A DNA stretch of 19,977 bases from an uncultured Oscillospiraceae bacterium (GTDB lineage: Bacteria > Bacillota > Clostridia > Oscillospirales > Oscillospiraceae), in assembly GCA_934567355.1 (NCBI GenBank), contig CAKTJC010000041.1:1-19977 (forward strand), in the 5' to 3' direction. This document shows positions 1 through 6,800 of the stretch, in pieces. The position numbers and the translations under genes are program-made. Below the pieces are notes generated by a model. That model saw nothing but the letters and a program-made list of their open reading frames with translations, was not told where the DNA came from and made no database searches. Position 1 is the first letter of the stretch; the number at the start of each line of letters is the position of its first letter.

Positions 1-3
1 TCG

Positions 4-150
4 ACTTCGGCTGAGCAGCGGATCTTTTTCCCCGGCTGTGCGGTTTCAAAAGTGGGAAATACATACAGTATTCCTCCACTTTTGAAACCTTCATCCGGTG
101 AAAAATCTCTCGCTGTCAGCTCTTGCCGATTTATTCAGAGCTTCCTTAGT
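4..150. repeat. interspersed MITE-like repeat, copy A (left end probably cut by window edge)
   Basis: The motif CTTCGGCTG near position 5, a GCTGTCAGCTCT-like core around 112-123 and the end TTCAGAGCTTCCTTAG (134-149) all recur in the same order and orientation at 3797-3883. Copy A is longer: between the shared blocks it carries an extra perfect 14-bp stem (42-55 with 76-89). The outer inverted end expected on the left is not visible, so the copy probably starts before the window. No reading frame is evident. Calling it a non-autonomous mobile or REP-like element is inference from two copies. Confidence 0.6.
42..89. repeat. 14-bp perfect inverted repeat (hairpin) inside repeat copy A
   Basis: GGTTTCAAAAGTGG at 42-55 is the exact reverse complement of 76-89. 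The 20-nt loop can pair further, imperfectly. There is no T-tract directly after the stem, so it is not an obvious terminator. It is absent from the second copy of the repeat at 3797-3883. Confidence 0.7.
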
Positions 151-177
151 GATTCTAATAAAACTTATAATTTACTA

Positions 178-205
178 TTGGCATTTCATAACTATTGAAT
201 ATAAT
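178..205 (+). promoter_or_regulatory. promoter of the padR unit
   Basis: TTGGCA at 178-183 and a perfect TATAAT at 200-205 are separated by 16 nt, with AT-rich sequence upstream. The ribosome binding site GGAG lies at 231-234 and the ATG follows at 242. PadR proteins usually bind their own promoter, but I see no clear ATGT/ACAT-type dyad here. Confidence 0.65.
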
Positions 206-241
206 ACAGTAGTGTAAGACAATTCAGAGAGGAGATGCAAA

Positions 242-568
242 ATGAACACGCAATATAAGAAGGGCGTGGTCGAGCTGTGTATTCTGTCTCTGCTGGAAAA
301 GCGGGATTGCTATGGGTACGAAATTTCCGAATTTCTATCCGGGCATATTGGCATTTCCGACGGAACGGTCTACCCCATCCTGCGCAAGCTGAAGGCGGAC
401 GGATTGCTCACGACCTTCCTTCAGGAGGAAAGCGGCGGGCCGCCGCGGAAGTACTATAAGCTCACAGCGCTTGGCCGGGAGACATATCACAATGACCGCG
501 CAGAATATCTGAAATTCGCACAGGCTGTCAAAAAATTATTGGAGGGTGACGAAAATGACAAAGAATGA
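242..568 (+). CDS. PadR family transcriptional regulator
   Basis: This 108-residue protein is a small PadR-type winged-helix regulator, a family of cytoplasmic repressors. The family hallmarks are visible: an N-terminal helix (GVVELCILSLL, about 9-19), the YGYEISE segment (24-30), the recognition-helix region with DGTVYPILRKL (about 40-50), and the wing region with GGPPRKYYKLT followed by LTALGRE (about 65-80). The C-terminal dimerization helix is short, so this is the PadR-s2-like compact form. The ATG has a GGAG site 7 nt upstream. The gene overlaps the next one (HAAS/DUF1700), a common pairing in Bacillota in which PadR controls expression of the membrane partner. The ligand or signal cannot be read from the sequence. 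Confidence 0.9.
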   Translation: MNTQYKKGVVELCILSLLEKRDCYGYEISEFLSGHIGISDGTVYPILRKLKADGLLTTFLQEESGGPPRKYYKLTALGRETYHNDRAEYLKFAQAVKKLLEGDENDKE

Positions 569-1277
569 ATTTATCACGCTGCTGCATGAAGCACTCCGCA
601 AGCAAAATACCGCCGATGCCACCGAGATCGAGGCAGAATATGAACAGCATTTCGCCTTCAAGCTGGCGGATGGCTATTCTGAAGAGGAAATTTCTGCCCG
701 ACTGGGTGACCCGAAAGCTCTGGCCGCTCAATTTGAGCAGCCCGCGCCGCAGCAGAAGCAGGGCTGCAAGCCGCTGGTCATCGCCGGGCTGTGCTTTGCC
801 GACCTGTTGGGCGGAATGTTCTATGTGCTGCTGATCGCATGGGGCATTGTAATGGCCACCGTATCGCTGAGCAGTGCCGTGCTGGCGGTCTGCCTGCTGG
901 GAAAACTGAACATTGCCGGGCTCATCCCGTCGGTTCCCTATGGCTGCGGTGTGATTCTGGCGGTATGCTTTGCCGCGCTGGCTGTACTTGCCGCTGTGGG
1001 ATGCATCTATTATGCGGCATTTCTGCGGCAGCTGGCACGTGCCTTTGTCCGTTTCCAGCACAATGCGCTTTCCTCCGCTTCCGGCAAAGCCGGACTTCCC
1101 CTGCTGGCAGTTAATCCACAGTTTTCCATGGCTTTCAAGCGACGCCTGCGTTCGGCTGCCCTGATTTCGCTGGTGATCTTTGCTGCATCCTTCATTCTCG
1201 CCTACATCGTATGCACCCTGAGCGCCGGTTCCATGGAATTCTGGCACGTTTGGGGCTGGTTTGGCAACATTTCCTAG
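555..1277 (+). CDS. HAAS-domain (DUF1700) integral membrane protein
   Basis: This 240-residue protein starts with a cytoplasmic helical domain (about 1-60: MTKNEFITLL, then an acidic helix and LGDPKALAAQF) matching the HAAS/DUF1700 family that partners PadR regulators. A Pro/Gln linker follows, then about four to five hydrophobic segments (roughly 73-103, 105-120, 130-155 and 195-220). I chose the ATG at 555 over the in-frame GTG at 546, because the GGAGG at 541-545 is correctly spaced only for 555. It overlaps padR by 14 nt, so the two are probably translationally coupled. A third DUF4097-type gene often follows such pairs; here a terminator follows directly. Role: probable membrane-associated signalling partner of PadR; effector unknown. 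Confidence 0.8.
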   Translation: MTKNEFITLLHEALRKQNTADATEIEAEYEQHFAFKLADGYSEEEISARLGDPKALAAQFEQPAPQQKQGCKPLVIAGLCFADLLGGMFYVLLIAWGIVMATVSLSSAVLAVCLLGKLNIAGLIPSVPYGCGVILAVCFAALAVLAAVGCIYYAAFLRQLARAFVRFQHNALSSASGKAGLPLLAVNPQFSMAFKRRLRSAALISLVIFAASFILAYIVCTLSAGSMEFWHVWGWFGNIS

Positions 1278-1291
1278 AAAAGCCTGAATAA

Positions 1292-1327
1292 ATCCCCGGT
1301 GCGATCATCGAAGATCGTACCGGGGAT
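1292..1327. terminator. bidirectional intrinsic terminator between convergent genes
   Basis: A 15-bp stem (1292-1306 with 1313-1327, one G-T wobble) closes a six-base loop and is followed on the plus strand by a T-rich stretch from about 1331. It sits between the stop of the HAAS gene (1277) and the stop of the reverse propeller gene (1335), so it probably serves both. Confidence 0.85.
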
Positions 1328-1334
1328 CGCTGTT

Positions 1335-2219
1335 TTATTCAGCACCGTAGCTGACAAAGGCGAATTTGCGGCTGTCGGGTGACCAGCTGTTGACGTTGAT
1401 GGTGCCCTGGCCGCCGAAAAGGCTTAGCAGCGTCACAGGGGTTCCGCCGGATGCGGGAATCAGCCGAAGCTCCACCTGCTTGTCCGGCACATGGTCGCCG
1501 GGTGCAAGGTCGCCCTTGTGATAGGCAAGGTAAACAACCTTTTGATTGTCCGGGGAGATATGGGGAAACCAGGAATTTCTGTCCTCATCGAAGGTCATCT
1601 GGGTCTGGGCGGTACCGTCGGCGTTCATCTTCCACACCTGCATCAGGCCGGTACGGACGGAATTAAACCAGATGGTGCCGCCATCCGAAGAATACTCCGG
1701 CCCATCGTTCAGTCCGGGAGCATCGGTCAGACGGATCTCTGCGCCGCCCTGTGCCGGGCAGGTATAGATGTCCCATTCGAGCTTCTCTCCATATTTCCGG
1801 GCGGCGCAATAGGCAAGGGTGCTTCCATCGGGCGACCAGCCGTGCAGATAGCTCAGGGGCTGGGAAACGATCTCCTCTTCCCTGTCCGTGCCCAGCTGCA
1901 CACGATAGATTCTGCTCATTCCCTCGCTGTCCGTGCTGCCGGAAACAGCCATGGACTTTCCGTCCGGAGACAGGACATGGTCATTGTTGCAATAAACGCA
2001 TGCGCCGGTGCCGACCGGCTGCTGCTCCTTTGTGGCGAGGTTCAGCCGGTAGATGCGCCCCTCGCAGTTATAATAGAGGCTTCCGCCGTCCCGGGAATAG
2101 AAGGGTGCCTCCACCACATGGTCGAAAGCGGCAAGCTCCGTCACGCAGCCGGTTTGCAAATCGAATTCCTTCAAATGGGAGCGCTGCTCCCGGTGCAGGT
2201 AGCTGTCGGAAAAGGGCAC
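1335..2219 (-). CDS. TolB-like / PD40 beta-propeller protein
   Basis: This 294-residue protein is built of WD40-like (PD40) blades. Repeated SPDGKS, SPDGSTL, SSDGGTI, SPDNQKV and SPDSRKF motifs, each followed by a beta-strand, mark about five to six blades. There is no signal peptide or membrane segment, so it is predicted cytoplasmic, unlike periplasmic TolB of Gram-negatives. The start is a GTG at 2219 with GGAGAG 6 nt upstream. Its promoter begins immediately after the symporter stop codon, so it may be made alone or by read-through. Such propellers typically bind peptides, glycans or protein partners; no catalytic motif is visible and the substrate is unknown. The name describes fold only. 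Confidence 0.8.
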   Translation of the reverse strand: MPFSDSYLHREQRSHLKEFDLQTGCVTELAAFDHVVEAPFYSRDGGSLYYNCEGRIYRLNLATKEQQPVGTGACVYCNNDHVLSPDGKSMAVSGSTDSEGMSRIYRVQLGTDREEEIVSQPLSYLHGWSPDGSTLAYCAARKYGEKLEWDIYTCPAQGGAEIRLTDAPGLNDGPEYSSDGGTIWFNSVRTGLMQVWKMNADGTAQTQMTFDEDRNSWFPHISPDNQKVVYLAYHKGDLAPGDHVPDKQVELRLIPASGGTPVTLLSLFGGQGTINVNSWSPDSRKFAFVSYGAE

Positions 2220-2251
2220 TGCAATCTCTCCTTTTTATGAAGTATGCTTTC

Positions 2252-2280
2252 ATTATATCAGAGAAATGTGCATCCTGCAA
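2252..2280 (-). promoter_or_regulatory. promoter of the propeller gene (extended -10)
   Basis: Read on the minus strand, TTGCAG (2275-2280) and TATAAT (2252-2257) are 17 nt apart, and the -10 has an upstream TG (TGATATAAT, 2252-2260). It begins at the symporter stop codon. The 13-nt block at 2248-2260 is identical to 6711-6723, upstream of the ABC operon. Confidence 0.7.
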
Positions 2281-3777
2281 TCATTTTGCAGCTTCTTCTG
2301 CCCCTGCCTGTGCCTGGTATTCCGGGAAAGCGGAATACAGCGGCTCCACCTTCTTGCCACGGATGACCCGGTCGATATAGTTGGCGGTGATACGGTACAC
2401 CAGACTGCTCAGGCTGATGACACCAATCAGATTGGGAATTGCCATCAAGCCGTTAAAGGTATCGGACAGATCCCACGCCAAGTCAAGACTCATGGTCGCG
2501 CCGACAATGATAAAGGCGACGAACACGATCTTATAGCCGATGGTCGCCTTGGTACCGAATAGATATTCAAAGGCTTTTGCGCCGTAATGGCTCCAGCCCA
2601 GGACGGTGGAAAACGCGAACAGCAGCACGGCAATGGCGATGAACCATGCACCGAATTCTCCGAAACTCACTTTGAATGCCTCAGCCACCATGGCGGTCTT
2701 CTCCGTGGTCGTGAGCATCGCGCCGGTTTCCAGATCGACCAGGCCGCTGGTGAGTACTGTCAGTGCGGTGAGGGAACAGACGATAATGGTATCGGCAAAG
2801 ACCTCGAAGATGCCCCACATGCCCTGCATGACAGGCTCCCGCACATTGGAATTGGAATGCACCATGACGGAGGAGCCAAGACCTGCCTCATTGGAGAACA
2901 CGCCGCGCTTCATGCCCCATGTGACGGCATCCTTCACCGTTGCACCCACCACGCCGCCGAAGGCTGCACGACCGGTAAAGGCACACTTGAAGATAATGCC
3001 AAAGGCGGGAATAATTTTAGATGCATTCATGCAGACAACGATCAAGGATCCAAGAATGTACAGCAGCGCCATGAAGGGCACCAGCTTTTCCGTCACCGCT
3101 GCAATGCGCTTCAGGCCGCCGACCACCACCAGCGCGGCAATTACCATCAGGCACACACCGGTGACCCACATGGGAATGCTGAACGCCTGCTGCATATTCA
3201 CGGCGATGGAATTGATCTGGCTCATATTACCGATGCCGAAGGAAGCGATCACACAGAAGCAGCTGAAAAGCACCGCCAGAACCGAACCGATCTTTTTATA
3301 GCCAGGGAAGCCGCCCAGGCCATCCTTCAGATAATACATGGCGCCGCCGCACCACTCACCGTCCTTGTTCTTGCGGCGGAAATAAACGCCCAGAACATTT
3401 TCGGAATAATTCGTCATCATTCCAAAGATGGCCACGATCCACATCCAGAAAACGGAGCCGGGACCGCCGGTGGCAATGGCCGCCGCCACGCCGGAGATAT
3501 TGCCGGTGCCGATGGTGGCGGCAAGGGCAGTACACAAGCTCTGGAACTGGCTGATGGATTTGTCTTCCTTCGCCGTATGAGCGGTAATATGCTTGTTTGT
3601 AAAGATGCCGCCGATGGTGTGCTTCATCCAATAGCGGAATCTGGTCAGCTGGAATGCCTTGGTCAAAAGCGTCATCAGGATGCCGGTGCCAACCAACATG
3701 ATCAGCATGGGCATTCCCCACACGAAACCATTGACAGAATTGTTTACATCCGTAACGGTTTGAACGACGTTTTCCAT
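2281..3777 (-). CDS. alanine/glycine:Na+ symporter (AgcS family)
   Basis: This 498-residue transporter has about eleven hydrophobic segments and belongs to the sodium:alanine/glycine symporter family (AGCS), which imports small neutral amino acids with Na+. The family signature GGPGSVFWMWIVAIFGM is present, followed by the conserved NYSENVLGVYFR stretch and, later, SNEAGLGSSVMVHS. Its length fits the family. The ATG has GGAGG 7 nt upstream. Upstream lies a tandem glycine riboswitch with a terminator, which makes glycine (with or without alanine) the likely substrate. A copy of the interspersed repeat sits in its 5' UTR. No terminator is seen between it and the propeller gene downstream. Confidence 0.93.
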   Translation of the reverse strand: MENVVQTVTDVNNSVNGFVWGMPMLIMLVGTGILMTLLTKAFQLTRFRYWMKHTIGGIFTNKHITAHTAKEDKSISQFQSLCTALAATIGTGNISGVAAAIATGGPGSVFWMWIVAIFGMMTNYSENVLGVYFRRKNKDGEWCGGAMYYLKDGLGGFPGYKKIGSVLAVLFSCFCVIASFGIGNMSQINSIAVNMQQAFSIPMWVTGVCLMVIAALVVVGGLKRIAAVTEKLVPFMALLYILGSLIVVCMNASKIIPAFGIIFKCAFTGRAAFGGVVGATVKDAVTWGMKRGVFSNEAGLGSSVMVHSNSNVREPVMQGMWGIFEVFADTIIVCSLTALTVLTSGLVDLETGAMLTTTEKTAMVAEAFKVSFGEFGAWFIAIAVLLFAFSTVLGWSHYGAKAFEYLFGTKATIGYKIVFVAFIIVGATMSLDLAWDLSDTFNGLMAIPNLIGVISLSSLVYRITANYIDRVIRGKKVEPLYSAFPEYQAQAGAEEAAK

Positions 3778-3796
3778 TTTGTTTCCTCCCTTTAAT

Positions 3797-3883
3797 ATAG
3801 GGAACCTCTGAACAACCGTCTTCGGCTGGGCGGCGAATTATTTGCCGTCAGCTCTCGCTGATTTTTTCAGAGCCTCCTTAGAA
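3797..3883. repeat. interspersed MITE-like repeat, copy B
   Basis: This 87-bp copy is bounded by imperfect inverted ends: GGAACCTCTGAACAA on the left and the complement of GGAGGCTCTGAAAAAA on the right. The centre carries CTTCGGCTGGGCGG and GCCGTCAGCTCTCGCTGA, blocks also present in copy A at 4-150. It lies between the riboswitch terminator and the symporter ribosome binding site, so it is transcribed in the symporter leader, where it can fold into a hairpin. Confidence 0.6.
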
Positions 3884-3887
3884 AATA

Positions 3888-3917
3888 CGAAAAAAGAGTA
3901 CCCGCAAGGGGTACTCT
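3888..3917 (-). terminator. riboswitch-controlled intrinsic terminator
   Basis: On the minus strand AGAGTACCC, a five-base loop and GGGTACTCT form a perfect 9-bp stem (3895-3917), followed at once by six T residues. It lies between the glycine aptamers and the symporter. The segment GTACCCC occurs both in this stem and in the preceding hairpin (3935-3962), so alternative pairing with GGGTAC offers a simple switching route. Confidence 0.88.
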
Positions 3918-3934
3918 CCGTAAAGCAAATTTCC

Positions 3935-4137
3935 GGCATCGGGGTACAGCACACCCAATGCCTGAAAAAGCTCTGTCCTTTTGCCTGAGAGATTCGGTGG
4001 TCAGCCACCCCTTGCACCTTCGGCCTCCGGGCTTGCCCGGGTGTCTCCAGAGTGCGATCCACACACGGTCCTCTTACCTGAGAGTTTCACTCCTTCGGTC
4101 GGACTTCCTTGTCCAGTTCTCCGCATGCTTCCTGTCG
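3935..4137 (-). promoter_or_regulatory. tandem glycine riboswitch (two aptamers plus expression-platform hairpin)
   Basis: Read on the minus strand, aptamer 1 (about 4060-4137) contains GACCGAAGGAGTGAAACTCT and CTCAGGTAAGAGGAC. Aptamer 2 (about 3966-4058) contains GGAGACACCC, GGCCGAAGGTGCAA and TCTCTCAGGCAAAAGGAC. These are the conserved glycine-aptamer cores, and the linker between them is short, as in classical tandem switches. A hairpin (3935-3962) and a terminator follow. The neighbour is an alanine/glycine symporter. Known glycine switches respond to glycine directly. Whether this one turns the gene on or off is not decided by sequence inspection. Confidence 0.93.
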
Positions 4138-4177
4138 CACAATATTGAGTTTTCCACCCCAATGGGGCTTTGAAGGA

Positions 4178-4206
4178 AATATACCATATTTATAAGTTGG
4201 ATGCAA
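4178..4206 (-). promoter_or_regulatory. promoter of the glycine riboswitch-symporter transcript
   Basis: On the minus strand TTGCAT (4201-4206) and TATATT (4178-4183) are exactly 17 nt apart. Transcription would start near 4170, about 35 nt before aptamer 1. A small palindrome (CCCCAATGGGG, 4157-4167) follows. Confidence 0.7.
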
Positions 4207-4273
4207 GCTCTCCTGTGCATTTTTGGAGGAATGAACAGATTGTAAACAGAATGTAAAACCGTTTTTGTAGGAA

Positions 4274-4317
4274 AACGTTCACCCCGTAAGTACAATTGTG
4301 CTTATAGGGTGAACGTT
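4274..4317 (-). terminator. terminator of the ABC transporter operon
   Basis: An 11-bp perfect stem (AACGTTCACCC at 4274-4284 with 4307-4317) encloses an inner, largely self-complementary segment around ACAATTGT. On the minus strand it is followed by a short T run (GAACGTTTTCC). It lies about 30 nt beyond the binding-protein stop codon and before the symporter promoter. Confidence 0.8.
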
Positions 4318-4345
4318 GTGTTATTTGAAATTCAATAAATACTGT

Positions 4346-5146
4346 TTATTCGGAAATATCCTCGCCAAAGAAACGGATGGACAGCTCAGACAGGACGCCC
4401 TCTTCGCGAAGCTCCGCAATGGCCTGGTTGATGGCATCCATGAGCGTCGAAGTATCCTCCTGCTCCGTGCTCTTGCGCATGGGGATGGCAACATTGGAGG
4501 CTTCCTCGGTGGTGGCAACCACCTTCAGATTGGAATCTGGGTGCTGCGCCATGTAATCCGTGAAGGAGACGATGGCATTCAGCGTTGCATCCGCCCGCCC
4601 CTGAAGCACCATGGTCAGCGTCTCATCCAGGGTCGCCACGCCGTAGCAGGTCGCGCCGTAGCTCTCTGCCAGATTCATATAGGTGGAGGCAATGGAGTTG
4701 GCGGTCTTCTTGCCGTCCAGATCTTCGAAGGTATGGATGGTGTCATTGTCGCCGCGAACAATCAGAGCTGTGCGGATGTAGGCATAGGGATCGGCAAAAT
4801 CGTACTTTTCTTCCCGCTCCTCGGTCATTTCCACGCCGTTGACAACAATGTCATACCGTCCGGCATCCATACCAGCAAACAGGCCATCCCATTCGGCGGG
4901 GATAATTTCCGCCTCCACGCCCAGCTTTTCGGCAATGGCCTTGGCGACCTCCACGTCATAGCCGGTCAGCTCGTCATCTTCGCCCACGAACGACCAGGGA
5001 GCCCAGTCGCCCTCCAGACCGATGATGATCTTGCCGCGCTGCTGGATCACAGACAACAGATCACTGGGAGCCTCCGCAGAAACCGCCATGGCGAGCATCG
5101 CCGCCAGCATCAAAGTGACGCACAGGACAGAAAGAATTTTTTTCAT
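4346..5146 (-). CDS. amino-acid ABC transporter substrate-binding protein
   Basis: This 266-residue protein is an extracytoplasmic solute-binding protein of family 3 (polar amino acids). After a signal peptide (about 1-24, ending AMAVSA) come the family landmarks: GKIIIGLEGDWAPWSF, LTGYDVEVAKAIAEKLGV, and a WDGLFAGMDAGRYDIV stretch followed by EMTEEREEKYDFADPY. The last of these is the conserved ligand-pocket and hinge area. There is no lipobox Cys: the only early Cys (position 9) is preceded by Leu, and cleavage after VSA looks like signal peptidase I. That is unusual for a Bacillota binding protein. It is the last gene of the operon, 6 nt after the ATPase, with AGGAG upstream. The exact amino acid carried is not determinable. 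Confidence 0.92.
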   Translation of the reverse strand: MKKILSVLCVTLMLAAMLAMAVSAEAPSDLLSVIQQRGKIIIGLEGDWAPWSFVGEDDELTGYDVEVAKAIAEKLGVEAEIIPAEWDGLFAGMDAGRYDIVVNGVEMTEEREEKYDFADPYAYIRTALIVRGDNDTIHTFEDLDGKKTANSIASTYMNLAESYGATCYGVATLDETLTMVLQGRADATLNAIVSFTDYMAQHPDSNLKVVATTEEASNVAIPMRKSTEQEDTSTLMDAINQAIAELREEGVLSELSIRFFGEDISE

Positions 5147-5152
5147 CTTGAA

Positions 5153-5902
5153 TTACTCCTTTTCATGTTGGGAAACGGTTCTCAAAAAAGCGCGGGTGCG
5201 CTCTTCCTTCGGGTTTGCAAAGAATTCCTCCGAGGAGCCGGACTCCACGACGGAGCCGTTTTCCATGAAAATCACTCTGGTGGATACGTTCCGGGCAAAG
5301 CCCAGCTCATGCGTGACCACCAGCATGGTCATTCCGTCCCCGGCAAGGCTGCGCATAACCGCCAGCACCTCGCCGGTCAGTTCCGGGTCAAGGGCGGAGG
5401 TCGGCTCATCAAAATAGATAATTTCCGGATCAGTTGCCAGAGCGCGGGCGATGGCAACGCGCTGCTGCTGCCCGCCGGAAAGGGCATTGGGGTAGCTACT
5501 CGCTTTGTCCACCAGCCCTACCCTATCCAGCGCCGCCCGGGCAATCTGCTCTGCCTGCGCCCTGGGCATCTTCCGCGCCACAGTCAGGCCAAGCATTACA
5601 TTTTGCAGGGCGGTCTTGTTGCGGAACAGATTATAGCTTTGGAACACGAAGGCCGTCTTCCTGCGAATACGCAGAATATCCTTCTTGGAGATCCGGTTGA
5701 GCTGGAAATGCTCCCCGTCAAATTCCATATCTCCGGAATCGGCGGTTTCCAGAAAATTGATGCAGCGCAGCAGCGTGGTCTTTCCGCCGCCGCTTTGACC
5801 GATGATGGCAATGACATCGCCCTTGTCGACTGAAAGGTCAACGCCCTTGAGCACCTGATTGACGCCAAACTTCTTGGTCAGATTATGTATGGTCAGCATC
5901 AT
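5153..5902 (-). CDS. polar amino-acid ABC transporter ATP-binding protein (GlnQ/HisP type)
   Basis: This 249-residue cytoplasmic ATPase energises amino-acid import. The motifs are complete: Walker A GQSGGGKT (35-42), Q-loop FVFQ (Q88), signature LSGGQQQR (141-148), Walker B IIYFDE (161-166), D-loop SALD, and H-loop VVTHELGFA (His about 198). The wording of these motifs is that of the PAAT (polar amino-acid) subfamily. Two adjacent ATGs are possible: 5902 has a GGAGG only 4 nt upstream, whereas 5899 is better spaced, so the true start may be the second. It lies 9 nt after the permease and 6 nt before the binding protein. Confidence 0.95.
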   Translation of the reverse strand: MMLTIHNLTKKFGVNQVLKGVDLSVDKGDVIAIIGQSGGGKTTLLRCINFLETADSGDMEFDGEHFQLNRISKKDILRIRRKTAFVFQSYNLFRNKTALQNVMLGLTVARKMPRAQAEQIARAALDRVGLVDKASSYPNALSGGQQQRVAIARALATDPEIIYFDEPTSALDPELTGEVLAVMRSLAGDGMTMLVVTHELGFARNVSTRVIFMENGSVVESGSSEEFFANPKEERTRAFLRTVSQHEKE

Positions 5903-5911
5903 GCATCCTCC

Positions 5912-6613
5912 CTAAAAGCCATAGGCCGCCAGTTTTTTCTCGCAGACGGACTGGAGCTTGGTCAGCACGGTGCAGAACAGCAGATAGATCAGCGCGACCT
6001 CGATGTAGAGCGCCAGGTGCTCATAATAGCGCGACGCAATACGCTGGGTGACCATGAACATCTCCATGACGGTGATGTTGGCTGCCAGAGAGGTATCCTT
6101 AAGCATGGAAATCAGGGAATTGGACAGTGGCGGGAAGGCAGTGCGAAGCGCCTGGGGCAGCACCACATGCCGCATGGTCTGCATCCAGCTCATGCCCACG
6201 CAGACACCGGCCTCCATCTGCCCGCGGGGAATGGACTCAATGGCTGCCCGTATGGTTTCGGCGCAGTAAGCGCCCTCGTTGATGGAAAATACCAGCACCG
6301 CCGTGGGGAACGGCTCCAGGACAATCCCCAAATTGGGCAGGCCGAAGAAAACAACATACAGCTGCACCAGCAGCGGCGTACCGCGAATCACCCAGATATA
6401 AAACCGAACCAGCTGCTGCAGCACCGGCACCTTCGCCACGCGGATCAGGGCAGCAATCAAAGCAATCACCAGCGCGCAGGCAAAGGAGATGGCTGTCAGC
6501 GGGATGGTCATTTTCAGTCCGGGCAGCAGCATTTTGGGGAAGGATTCAATCAAAATTCCCACCAGACGGTTGGACATCAGTTGGGAAAAGGCACTGCTCA
6601 GGCTTTCTATCAT
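5912..6613 (-). CDS. polar amino-acid ABC transporter permease (HisM/GlnP type)
   Basis: This 233-residue inner-membrane permease has about five transmembrane segments (near 33-58, 70-95, 103-120, 160-180 and 195-215). The conserved PAAT features are present: an FYIWVIRGTPLLVQLY stretch (71-86) and the EAA coupling loop (EAGVCVGMSW through LPQAL, 134-155) that docks the ATPase. The ATG has GGGGGAG upstream. It is the first gene of a three-gene operon with the order permease, ATPase, binding protein. Only one permease gene is present, so the transporter would use a homodimer, as in many amino-acid importers. Confidence 0.94.
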   Translation of the reverse strand: MIESLSSAFSQLMSNRLVGILIESFPKMLLPGLKMTIPLTAISFACALVIALIAALIRVAKVPVLQQLVRFYIWVIRGTPLLVQLYVVFFGLPNLGIVLEPFPTAVLVFSINEGAYCAETIRAAIESIPRGQMEAGVCVGMSWMQTMRHVVLPQALRTAFPPLSNSLISMLKDTSLAANITVMEMFMVTQRIASRYYEHLALYIEVALIYLLFCTVLTKLQSVCEKKLAAYGF

Positions 6614-6631
6614 TCTGTTTTACTCCCCCGG

Positions 6632-6697
6632 TCAAAATTGCATGGACTCCGCAGTAGAAAAAGCGCACTGCGCACCCAAAAAGCAGAGAAATCGCAT
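6632..6697 (-). other. possible 21-codon leader peptide before the ABC operon
   Basis: Between the operon promoter and the permease is a short frame preceded by AAAGGAGG: MRFLCFLGAQCAFSTAESMQF, then TGA, ending 18 nt before the permease ATG. It holds two Cys and four Phe in 21 residues. The SD-to-ATG distance is only about 3-4 nt, which is short. A possible 6-bp stem (CGCAGT with ACTGCG) lies within it, but no leader terminator is seen. It could be a leader peptide or chance. Confidence 0.3.
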
Positions 6698-6714
6698 TTC
6701 CCTCCTTTGATTTC

Positions 6715-6734
6715 ATTATATCATTTCCTGTCAA
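6715..6734 (-). promoter_or_regulatory. promoter of the ABC operon (extended -10)
   Basis: On the minus strand an extended -10, TGATATAAT, lies at 6715-6723. A TTGACA at 6729-6734 is only 8 nt away, so it cannot be its usual -35; the extended -10 is probably what counts. The leader to the permease ATG is about 95 nt. Confidence 0.55.
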
Positions 6735-6763
6735 GTTATAAATAAAATTTTTTCCAGAAATGC

Positions 6764-6791
6764 AGCGGGCTCCCGAAATGGGGAGCCCGCT
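6764..6791 (-). terminator. terminator after the Cys-repeat lipoprotein gene
   Basis: AGCGGGCTCCC (6764-6774), a short loop and its complement (6781-6791) give an 11-bp GC-rich stem, placed 10 nt beyond the stop codon of the reverse gene. The T-tract on the minus side is weak (GCATTTCTGG). Confidence 0.7.
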
Positions 6792-6800
6792 TTGCTTCTG

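Noticed and set aside
2587..3795. 402-codon forward frame opposite the symporter
   Set aside because: Shadow of the reverse AgcS gene: composition rich in His, Gly, Asp and no motif.
4316..5833. 505-codon forward frame opposite the binding protein and ATPase
   Set aside because: It mirrors two clearly recognised reverse genes, has no ribosome binding site or family motifs, and its His/Gly-rich composition is typical of an antisense shadow.
6729..6734. TTGACA as -35 of the ABC promoter
   Set aside because: It is only 8 nt from TATAAT. Pairing it with a -10 at 17 nt gives a poor hexamer, so the extended -10 is preferred.
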